A stretch of DNA of 64,000 bases from assembly GCF_016900655.1 (NCBI RefSeq), contig NZ_JACJKH010000010.1, positions 49,244-113,243 on the forward strand, given 5' to 3'. Numbering within the stretch: the stretch's first letter is position 1; each line of letters opens with the position of its first letter. The position numbers and the translations under genes were made by a program. Source of the DNA: Drancourtella massiliensis (GTDB lineage: Bacteria > Bacillota > Clostridia > Lachnospirales > Lachnospiraceae). This document shows, piece after piece, positions 1-6,589 of this stretch. The notes beneath the pieces are model-generated. The model did no database searches. It was not told the DNA's origin and saw only the letters and a list, made by a program, of their open reading frames with translations.

Positions 1-957
1 CTCAGCACCATGATCATTGGTGTGATCCTGATTCTTGCCCTTACGGCAATGCTGATGATTCTCTGGATTTACGGCAGCCTTCTGCGGCCGATTGAGAAGA
101 TGGAGATCGCGGTAAAGAGCATCACGGAAGGAGAGCTGGATTTTGAGCTTCATCCAGAAAAAGACGACGAGATCGGGCAGCTGTGCAAGGACATTGAAGA
201 AATGCGAAAAAGGCTGAAGGAGAATGCGGAAGAAAAGCTGAAAAATGATAAAGACAACAAAGAATTGATCAGTAATATTTCCCATGACCTGAAGACACCG
301 ATTACAGCAATCAAAGGATATGTGGAAGGGATTATGGATGGAGTGGCAGATACGCCGGAGAAAATGGACCGTTATATCAAAACGATCTACAACAAGGCAA
401 ATGAGATGAACACACTGATTAACGAGCTGACGTTCTACACAAAGATTGATACAAACCGGATTCCATACAATTTCGCCCCCGTCCGGGTCAATGACTATTT
501 TAATGACTGTGCGGAGAATCTGTCTTCCGAACTCACAAATCAGGGCGTGGAATTTGGATATTTTAATTATGTTGAAGACGATGTCAAGATTATTGCGGAT
601 GCCGAGCAGCTGATGCGTGTTGTCAATAATATTATCAGTAATTCCCTGAAATATATGGACAAACAGCAGCCGCGGATCAACCTGAGGGTCAAAGATGTGG
701 GCGACTTTATCCAGGTGGAGCTGGAGGATAACGGAAAAGGAATCGACGCGAAGGATCTGCCATATATTTTTGACCGCTTTTACCGGACGGATGCTTCCAG
801 AAATTCATCCAAAGGCGGGAGCGGAATCGGGCTTTCCATTGTAAAAAAAATTATTGAAGAACATGGCGGAAAAATCTGGGCCACAAGCAGACCGGGCACA
901 GGGACGGTAATGTACTTTGTCATCCGAAAATATCAGGAGGTACCAATTTATGAGTAA
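1..957 (+). CDS. Sensor histidine kinase, 5' end outside window
   Basis: Membrane sensor kinase that would phosphorylate the response regulator encoded next. The frame is open to base 1 (Leu-Ser-Thr before the first visible Met at 10), so the sensor domain and true start lie outside. Counting from base 10, residues 1-25 form a transmembrane segment, followed by a HAMP linker (about 20-75), a HisKA dimerisation box with phospho-acceptor His92 in SNISHDLKTPITA, and a HATPase_c domain with N box (VVNNIISNSLKY), G1 (DNGKGID) and G2 (GSGIGLSIVKK). All catalytic motifs are intact. It overlaps the regulator by 8 bases, indicating translational coupling. The signal sensed cannot be told. Confidence 0.93.
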   Translation, partial: LSTMIIGVILILALTAMLMILWIYGSLLRPIEKMEIAVKSITEGELDFELHPEKDDEIGQLCKDIEEMRKRLKENAEEKLKNDKDNKELISNISHDLKTPITAIKGYVEGIMDGVADTPEKMDRYIKTIYNKANEMNTLINELTFYTKIDTNRIPYNFAPVRVNDYFNDCAENLSSELTNQGVEFGYFNYVEDDVKIIADAEQLMRVVNNIISNSLKYMDKQQPRINLRVKDVGDFIQVELEDNGKGIDAKDLPYIFDRFYRTDASRNSSKGGSGIGLSIVKKIIEEHGGKIWATSRPGTGTVMYFVIRKYQEVPIYE

Positions 958-1639
958 GATTTTTATTATAGAAGATGAAGAAGCGATCGCGGATCTGGAG
1001 AAAGACTATCTGGAACTCAGTGGATTTGAGGTAGAGGTGGAAAATGACGGAAACGCAGGACTGAAAAAGGCACTGGAAGAAGACTTTGATCTTCTGATTC
1101 TGGACCTCATGCTTCCAGGAGTAGACGGATTTGAGATCTGCAGGAAAGTACGGGACGAAAAAGATGTGCCGATTATCATGGTATCCGCAAAGAAAGATGA
1201 TATTGATAAAATCCGGGGACTAGGTCTTGGCGCAGATGACTATATGACCAAACCATTCAGTCCGAGCGAACTGGTAGCCAGAGTCAAGGCACATCTTGCA
1301 AGATATGAACGCCTGATTGGAAGCCACGCGGAAGAAAATAAAATCATCGAAATCCGTGGACTGAAGATTGACACCACAGCAAGACGTGTGTGGGTAAACG
1401 GAGAAGAAAAAGCATTTACGACGAAAGAATTCGATCTCCTCGCATTCCTGGCGAGCCATCCAAACCATGTATATACCAAGGATGAGCTGTTCAGTGAAAT
1501 CTGGGATATGGAATCGATCGGAGACATTGCGACCGTTACAGTACATATCAAAAAAATCCGCGAAAAGATCGAGTACGACACATCCAAGCCACAGTATATT
1601 GAAACCATCTGGGGAGTTGGATACCGCTTTAAAGTATAG
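950..1639 (+). CDS. OmpR/PhoB-family response regulator
   Basis: DNA-binding partner of the upstream kinase, 229 residues. The receiver domain (1-120) has the acidic pocket (IIEDEEA), phospho-acceptor Asp52 (LILDLMLPG), Thr/Ser switch (MVSAKKDD) and Lys in YMTKPF. The C-terminal winged helix (about 130-227) ends GVGYRFKV, typical of the family. Start chosen at ATG 950 because AGGAGG at 934-939 has ideal spacing; an earlier in-frame start at 917 would place this ribosome site inside the coding region. A perfect hairpin 17 bases after the stop probably ends transcription. Confidence 0.94.
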   Translation: MSKIFIIEDEEAIADLEKDYLELSGFEVEVENDGNAGLKKALEEDFDLLILDLMLPGVDGFEICRKVRDEKDVPIIMVSAKKDDIDKIRGLGLGADDYMTKPFSPSELVARVKAHLARYERLIGSHAEENKIIEIRGLKIDTTARRVWVNGEEKAFTTKEFDLLAFLASHPNHVYTKDELFSEIWDMESIGDIATVTVHIKKIREKIEYDTSKPQYIETIWGVGYRFKV

Positions 1640-1655
1640 TGAATTGTTTCTGAAT

Positions 1656-1697
1656 TTTTGGGGACGTGTTCCGATGCAACGGAACACGTCCCCAAAA
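1656..1697. repeat. REP-like palindrome copy 1
   Basis: Perfect 18-base arms (1656-1673 and 1680-1697) start TTTTGGGGACGTGTTCCG and enclose a 6-base loop ATGCAA. The flanking T and A runs would let it work as a bidirectional terminator after the response regulator. A copy differing by one loop base occurs at 9125-9166, so this is a dispersed element and not only a local terminator. Confidence 0.88.
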
Positions 1698-1825
1698 TCG
1701 TGCAGACTTCCGGAAATTCGCGGAAAACGGGGGTTGACAGGGTGTTTCGATTATAATACTCTTAAAGCTGATAATAAAATTTTTATAAATTTCAGGTTAA
1801 ATAATTAATATAGTAAGGGGATTAT

Positions 1826-3091
1826 ATGAGCGGAAAGAGAAGGAAACGCAGAAGGAGAAGAACGGGGAGACTGGCGCTTGGAATCGGATGTATGCTTTTG
1901 TCGGCAGGTGCGTTTGCTGCAGTGATCTATTTTAGCAATGCAGGGCGTGATGAGGCGGAGCAGGAGGGTGCTTCGCAGCAGACAAAAGAAGATTCGGCTA
2001 CACGGGAAGAAGAGACAAAGACACAGGAAAGTGAGATTGATCAGAAGCTGGAGGGGCTGACGCTGCAGGAGAAGATTGCGCAGATGTTTATGATCACACC
2101 GGATGCTCTGACAGGTGTTCAGGGAACATGGAATCCGGGAGAGGTGACGGAAACAGCCTATAAGGAGCGGCCGGTGGGCGGTCTGATCATGATGGAAAAT
2201 AATCTGGTCTCTCAGGATCAGATCAAGACGTGGAATGATACGATTACAGGATTTTCCAAAGAGGTGGTCGGAGTGGAGCCGTTCCTTTCCGTGGATGAAG
2301 AGGGCGGAACAGTAGCACGGATTGCGGGAAATGCGGCTCTTGGCATTGAGAATGTAGGAAATATGTCAGAGATTGGTGCATCCGGGGACAGTCAGAAGGC
2401 GTATGATGCGGGCGAGACGATCGGAACGTATCTGAAAGAGCTTGGCTTTAATATGGATTTTGCTCCGATGGCGGATGTCTGGACAAACCAGGAGAATACG
2501 GTTGCGCAGTACCGGGCATTCGGATCGGATCCTGAGACAGTGTCAGAGATGGTATCCGAGGCGATAAAGGGATTCCACAGCCAGGGGATTTATACAGTGG
2601 CCAAGCATTTCCCGGGACACGGAGGAACGAGCGGGGATTCCCATGAGGGGACGGTGTATTTAAACAGCACGAAGGAAGAGCTGGAATCGTGCGAGTTCCT
2701 TCCATTTCAGGCTGCGATTGATGCGGACACAGAGTTTGTAATGGTTGGGCATATTTCTCTTCCGAATATTCTGGAGGATGATACACCGGCTTCTCTGTCC
2801 GAAGAAGTAGTGACAGAGATGCTGAGGAATGATCTGGGATTTGACGGGATCGTGATTACGGACGCTATGAATATGGGAGCAATTACAAATGACTATACAT
2901 CTGCTGAGGCAGCGGTACAGGCTGTTCAGGCGGGAGTTGACATGATTCTGATGCCGCAGAATTTTGAGGATGCATATCAGGGAATTTTGAGCGCAGTAAA
3001 TTCCGGCACAATATCGGAAGACCGGATCGATGAATCCGTAAGACGGATTCTGGAAGTGAAAATGGGAGAATCAGGAGAGAGCGCGTCATGA
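1826..3091 (+). CDS. Membrane-anchored GH3 glycosidase (beta-N-acetylhexosaminidase-like)
   Basis: 421-residue glycoside hydrolase family 3 protein of the NagZ type, predicted to remove beta-linked N-acetylglucosamine outside the cell, for example from muropeptides or glycans. The N-terminus is strongly basic (KRRKRRRRR) followed by one hydrophobic segment (about 16-36) without a lipobox Cys, so it is probably a signal anchor. The barrel contains the NagZ signature AKHFPGHG followed by DSHEGT (catalytic loop with His/Asp dyad) and the nucleophile Asp in GIVITDAMNMGAI. Only the N-terminal GH3 domain is present, as in NagZ. It ends ATGA, overlapping the next gene. Substrate specificity is inferred from the family. 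Confidence 0.85.
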   Translation: MSGKRRKRRRRRTGRLALGIGCMLLSAGAFAAVIYFSNAGRDEAEQEGASQQTKEDSATREEETKTQESEIDQKLEGLTLQEKIAQMFMITPDALTGVQGTWNPGEVTETAYKERPVGGLIMMENNLVSQDQIKTWNDTITGFSKEVVGVEPFLSVDEEGGTVARIAGNAALGIENVGNMSEIGASGDSQKAYDAGETIGTYLKELGFNMDFAPMADVWTNQENTVAQYRAFGSDPETVSEMVSEAIKGFHSQGIYTVAKHFPGHGGTSGDSHEGTVYLNSTKEELESCEFLPFQAAIDADTEFVMVGHISLPNILEDDTPASLSEEVVTEMLRNDLGFDGIVITDAMNMGAITNDYTSAEAAVQAVQAGVDMILMPQNFEDAYQGILSAVNSGTISEDRIDESVRRILEVKMGESGESAS

Positions 3092-3873
3092 TTACAAGTA
3101 CAGCAAATCAGAAAATCAAGCGGATACTGAAGCTGCAGAAAAAGGCAAAAGCAAGAAATGAGGAAGGAATCTTTATCGTAGAGGGGATCCGGATGATGAA
3201 GGAAGCGCCGGAAAGCCGGATCAAAGAGCTGTATATTTCAGAGACATTTCTGCAAAAATATCCGGATCTGCCGGAACATTTAAAAAAGAAAGCGGAGATG
3301 GTAAGTGATACAGTGTTTGCCCACATGTCGGATACAAAAACGCCGCAGGGAATTCTCGGGGTGATTCGGAGAATGTCCTGGACGATGGACGAGCTTCTTC
3401 ACGGAGAAGACGGAAGGGCACCTTTTCTGATGGTGCTGGATCATCTGCAGGACCCGGGAAATCTGGGAACGATTTTTCGGACGGCGGAGGGTGCCGGGGT
3501 GACAGGAGTGATCCTTGGTTCGAACTGCGCGGATCTTTATCAGCCCAAAGTCATCCGGTCCACGATGGGATCGATTTACCGGATGAGAGCAGTTTGTGTA
3601 GATGATATGAAAGAGACTGTTCGCCTTCTAAAACAACATGGAATTCACACGTATGCGGCACATCTGGATGACAGCCGTTTCTATGATGAGGAAGATTATA
3701 CAAAACCGACGGCATTTCTTATTGGAAATGAGGGAAATGGTCTTCCGGAAGAGATATGTGCTGAGGCGGAGCATAAAATCAAGATTCCGATGCATGGTCA
3801 GGTAGAGTCTTTAAATGCGGCCATGGCAGCGGGAATTCTGATGTATGAGGTCTGCAGGCAGAGAAGAAAATAG
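3088..3873 (+). CDS. TrmH/SpoU-family rRNA 2'-O-methyltransferase
   Basis: SAM-dependent RNA ribose methylase, 261 residues, SPOUT fold. The N-terminal substrate-binding domain (1-100) begins with the usual FIVEGIRMMKEA segment. The C-terminal trefoil-knot domain carries the three SpoU motifs: LDHLQDPGNLGTIFRTAE, FLIGNEGNGLPEE and IPMHGQVESLNAAMAA. The start codon overlaps the stop of the GH3 gene (ATGA). The target nucleotide, probably in 23S rRNA as for many family members next to ribosomal genes, cannot be read from the sequence. Confidence 0.92.
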   Translation: MITSTANQKIKRILKLQKKAKARNEEGIFIVEGIRMMKEAPESRIKELYISETFLQKYPDLPEHLKKKAEMVSDTVFAHMSDTKTPQGILGVIRRMSWTMDELLHGEDGRAPFLMVLDHLQDPGNLGTIFRTAEGAGVTGVILGSNCADLYQPKVIRSTMGSIYRMRAVCVDDMKETVRLLKQHGIHTYAAHLDDSRFYDEEDYTKPTAFLIGNEGNGLPEEICAEAEHKIKIPMHGQVESLNAAMAAGILMYEVCRQRRK

Positions 3874-3936
3874 GACAGACAGGGAAAGAAGACAGACGAT
3901 CGGCGGGTGAGAGTTTTCGGTTTGATTATGAGGAGG

Positions 3937-3957
3937 AGCAGGATTTTGGGTCCTGCT
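3937..3957 (+). terminator. Possible terminator hairpin
   Basis: AGCAGGA (3937-3943) pairs with TCCTGCT (3951-3957) around a 7-base loop after the methyltransferase gene. The T tract is short and interrupted, so termination is uncertain. Confidence 0.4.
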
Positions 3958-3974
3958 TCTCGACGTTGAGCGTA

Positions 3975-4003
3975 TTGACAATGTAAATACAAAAATGTAA
4001 AAT
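3975..4003 (+). promoter_or_regulatory. Sigma-A promoter of the toxin-antitoxin pair
   Basis: TTGACA (3975-3980), 17-base spacer, TAAAAT (3998-4003). The initiation region lies only about 15 bases before the antitoxin start and contains its GGGAGG ribosome site, leaving a very short leader as expected for an autoregulated toxin-antitoxin operon. Confidence 0.8.
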
Positions 4004-4025
4004 AGAATACGGGAGGTGCAGAACA

Positions 4026-4349
4026 ATGGCGAAGACATTTTTACAGGTACGGACAGATGAGAGAGACAAAGAGCAGGCCAGTGTGATTCTGGAAGAGCTC
4101 GGAACGAATCTGTCTTCTGTAGTGAATATGCTGTTGAAACAGATCATCATGACAAAAAGTATTCCGTTTGAAGTAAAAATGCCGCAGGCTTACACAGAAC
4201 AGGAAAAGGCAGAAGAAGTCAAAGTTTCCATGGAGATGGAAAGGCTGACATTGACAGAAGAAGACCTGGAGCTGTTAAACCAGTACCGGAAAGCGGCAGA
4301 CAAAGACAAATTCAGGGAGGAGATCCTGGCAGAATACGCGGAGGCATAA
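4026..4349 (+). CDS. RelB/DinJ-like antitoxin
   Basis: 107-residue protein. Its N-terminus (TFLQVRTDERDKEQASVILE) and the segment LGTNLSSVVNMLLKQII are the ribbon-helix-helix pattern of RelB/DinJ antitoxins, which dimerise, bind their own promoter and neutralise a toxin. The C-terminal third (LTEEDLELLNQYRKAADKD) is acidic, helical and longer than in standard RelB; it is the likely toxin-binding arm. The partner here is not RelE but a Fic protein that begins on the base after this stop codon. A TLTEED stretch resembles but does not match the Fic-inhibitory motif (S/T)xxxE(G/N). Confidence 0.8.
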   Translation: MAKTFLQVRTDERDKEQASVILEELGTNLSSVVNMLLKQIIMTKSIPFEVKMPQAYTEQEKAEEVKVSMEMERLTLTEEDLELLNQYRKAADKDKFREEILAEYAEA

Positions 4350-4919
4350 ATGAGTGATACGATTTACTGTTATCCGGATTCGGACGTACTGATCAACAAG
4401 ATGGACATCCGGGATCAGGCGAAACTGGAAGAGGCTGAGAGACGGCTTACGATGTTCCGCATGAGCGATTTGCTGGATGTTCCCGTGAAAGGTGATTTTG
4501 ATTTGGATCACCTAAAGAGCATTCACAGATACCTGTTCCAGGATCTCTATTCCTGGGCAGGGGAGATCCGTACGGTTGATATTTCCAAATCGGCCGTCTT
4601 TTGCAAAGCACGTTTTATTGAGGGGCAGGCCGATGAACTGTTCGGAAAATTGAAAGAGGAGCATTACCTTGCAGGGCTTCCGAAAGAGCGGATTGTCAGA
4701 CGTCTTGCCTATTATTTTTCCGAAATTAATGCGCTGCACCCGTTTCGGGAAGGTAATGGAAGGACACAGAGAGAGTTTATCCGGGAGCTTGCGCTGAAAA
4801 GAGGTTATGTAATCCGGTTTGCGCGGGTTTCCAGAGATGAGATGATGGAGGCGAGCAAGGAGTCTTTCCTGTGCAGATATGAAAAAATGGAGGCACTGTT
4901 CTGGAAGGCAGTGCAGTAA
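4350..4919 (+). CDS. Fic-domain toxin (AMP transferase)
   Basis: 189-residue Fic/DOC protein predicted to transfer AMP (or another phosphate-linked group) to a hydroxyl of a target protein. The complete active-site motif is present: HPFREGNGR at residues 130-138, with catalytic His130, anion-binding loop and Arg138, followed by TQREF. The beta-hairpin flap that positions targets is around WAGEIRTVDISKS. No N- or C-terminal (S/T)xxxE(G/N) self-inhibition motif was recognised, which fits a toxin needing a separate antitoxin. The start follows the antitoxin stop without a gap; GCGGAGG just upstream is the ribosome site. Confidence 0.88.
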   Translation: MSDTIYCYPDSDVLINKMDIRDQAKLEEAERRLTMFRMSDLLDVPVKGDFDLDHLKSIHRYLFQDLYSWAGEIRTVDISKSAVFCKARFIEGQADELFGKLKEEHYLAGLPKERIVRRLAYYFSEINALHPFREGNGRTQREFIRELALKRGYVIRFARVSRDEMMEASKESFLCRYEKMEALFWKAVQ

Positions 4920-4931
4920 ATGATAAAGGTA

Positions 4932-4980
4932 AAAAGGACTGCCCGGCAGAGAGAAAGATATTTCTGCCGGGCGGTCTTTT
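4932..4980. terminator. Bidirectional terminator between fic and GNAT genes
   Basis: GGACTGCCCGGCAG pairs with CTGCCGGGCGGTC (one G-U pair). The flanking A run (4931-4935) and T run (4977-4981) allow use from both sides of this convergent gene pair. Confidence 0.85.
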
Positions 4981-4985
4981 TGCAG

Positions 4986-5507
4986 TTATAGTTTTTTCGA
5001 CAGATATAGTATGAGATCATCGTCGTTACAGCAGTCTGTATAAGGTTCACAGATATGATCTCCATACCAGACGCCGCTTCCGTCCGGAATGTATCCGCGT
5101 TTGATGTACATTCTCTGGGCGCTTCCATAGCCGCTGTGAAGCCCGACACCAAGATAGACTGTATCGGCAAATCCGGCAGCAATCTGTTCTGCGGTATCCA
5201 TCAGAAGAGAGCCGATCCCATGGTTCCGGTATTTTTTCAGGACACCAAAATCAACCAGTTCCGGCAGCCCTTTTCCTGCAAAGGCGCCCCGGTCAGAATC
5301 CGGGTAGATGCTGATATAACCGGCTGTCTGCCCCTGGTATTCGGCAGCCAGTGCCACGGCTTTTCCCTCTGCCTGATCCTGAAGACGCATGTCATATTTT
5401 TCGCGGGTCACATGGTCGCCCTGGAGCTGTTCTTCCTCTGCAAGAATCTGCGCATCATCCGGGGCCAGCGTCCGGATCAGGATGATGCCGTCATCATAAT
5501 AAATCAT
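4986..5507 (-). CDS. GNAT-family N-acetyltransferase
   Basis: 173-residue single-domain acetyltransferase of the Gcn5 superfamily that uses acetyl-CoA. The acetyl-CoA pyrophosphate loop is visible as KKYRNHGIGSLLMDTAEQIA, preceded by the beta4 strand LVDFGVL. The next segment, YLGVGLHSGYGSAQRMYIKRGYIP, is the typical end of the fold. A strong GGGAGGAG ribosome site lies just before ATG 5507. It is convergent with the toxin-antitoxin operon and transcribed alone. The acceptor (small amine, antibiotic or protein) cannot be judged. Confidence 0.87.
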   Translation of the reverse strand: MIYYDDGIILIRTLAPDDAQILAEEEQLQGDHVTREKYDMRLQDQAEGKAVALAAEYQGQTAGYISIYPDSDRGAFAGKGLPELVDFGVLKKYRNHGIGSLLMDTAEQIAAGFADTVYLGVGLHSGYGSAQRMYIKRGYIPDGSGVWYGDHICEPYTDCCNDDDLILYLSKKL

Positions 5508-5634
5508 AATACTCCTCCCTGTGCGTTTGATAATCTGATTTTATCATACTATTGTGAGTTTATCACCGAAAAATCTGAAAAATGTGTTATGATAATGATA
5601 AATAAAGAGGACGAACAAAAAGGAGGCGTATGAT

Positions 5635-6381
5635 ATGAAACTGAAAGACAAAGTTGCATTGATTACCGGAGGGAGCCGCGGAATCGGATTTGCTACAGCA
5701 AAACGTTTTCTCGAAGAAGGAGCAAAAGTGATTGTGGCTGCCAGCAGGCAGGAGACGGCGGATAAAGCAGTCGCTCAGCTGAAAGAGAGCATTCCGGGGG
5801 CTTCCGTGGAGGGAATCTGTCCGGATCTTTCCAGTCTGGAATCTGTACGGGAAGCTGTAAAAGGCATACATGACACATACGGACGAATCGATATTCTTGT
5901 CAATAATGCAGGTGTTTCGGACAGTGTTCCGTTTACAGAATATACGGAAGAATTGTTTGACAAGGTCATGAATCTAAATGTGAAAGGTGTGTTTAACGCA
6001 TCCAGAGCAGTTGTGGATTATATGGTGGAGCAGGGAGAAGGAGTGATCTTATCCACCTCATCGATGGTAAGTATCTCCGGACAGGCAGCAGGAGTGGCCT
6101 ATCCGACTTCCAAATTTGCAGTAAATGGAATGACAATCTCGCTGGCACGGGAGCTTGGGCCGAAAGGAATCCGTGTCAATGCGGTGGCACCGGGAATTAC
6201 GGAGACGGATATGATGAAAGCGGTACCGAAAGAAGTGATTGATCCGCTGATTGCGCAGATTCCGCTCCGCCGTCTCGGGCAGCCGGAAGATATTGCCAAC
6301 GCATTTGTATTTCTGGCATCAGAGGAAGCATCCTATATTACAGGAGTGATTCTGAGTGTAGACGGCATGAGCAGGGCGTAG
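5635..6381 (+). CDS. Short-chain dehydrogenase, BaiA/HSDH-like
   Basis: 248-residue classical SDR. The cofactor motif TGGSRGIG is at 11-18, NNAG near 90-93, and the catalytic Ser142/143-Tyr156-Lys160 set sits in STSSMVSISG...YPTSK. Annotation pipelines would probably call it FabG-like. The sequence, however, follows the bile-acid 3-alpha-hydroxysteroid dehydrogenase BaiA pattern unusually closely from memory: KDKV.LITGG.RGIGFA.AK, a PDL motif near residue 64, and the end SVDG. No fatty-acid synthesis gene is nearby, so a hydroxysteroid or other small-alcohol substrate is plausible. AGGAGG at 5621-5626 fixes ATG 5635; the ATG five bases earlier is closed by an immediate TGA. Confidence 0.85.
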   Translation: MKLKDKVALITGGSRGIGFATAKRFLEEGAKVIVAASRQETADKAVAQLKESIPGASVEGICPDLSSLESVREAVKGIHDTYGRIDILVNNAGVSDSVPFTEYTEELFDKVMNLNVKGVFNASRAVVDYMVEQGEGVILSTSSMVSISGQAAGVAYPTSKFAVNGMTISLARELGPKGIRVNAVAPGITETDMMKAVPKEVIDPLIAQIPLRRLGQPEDIANAFVFLASEEASYITGVILSVDGMSRA

Positions 6382-6419
6382 AGATACTGTTCTTGAAAAA
6401 ACGATTGTTTTAAATCAAA

Positions 6420-6456
6420 GGGGCTGTCGGGAAGCGAAATTCCCGGCGGCTTTGTC
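6420..6456 (+). terminator. Rho-independent terminator after the SDR gene
   Basis: Stem 6423-6433 / 6440-6450 (GCTGTCGGGAA with TTCCCGGCGGC, including G-U pairs) and loop GCGAAA. The T tract is weak. Confidence 0.6.
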
Positions 6457-6589
6457 TGCGCATTTGCCGAAGAATGCGGATGAAAAGAGGAATTGCAGAT
6501 TGTGAAAAAAAGCTGGATTTTTTTACCGACATGGATTATACTGAAAACAGTAATTATTATTTTTATCAGACATAACCGGAGGTTAGAGA

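Noticed and set aside
1734..1757. TTGACA and TATAAT before the GH3 gene
   Set aside because: The spacer is only 12 bases, too short for a standard sigma-A promoter. A real promoter may exist, but this pair is not convincing.
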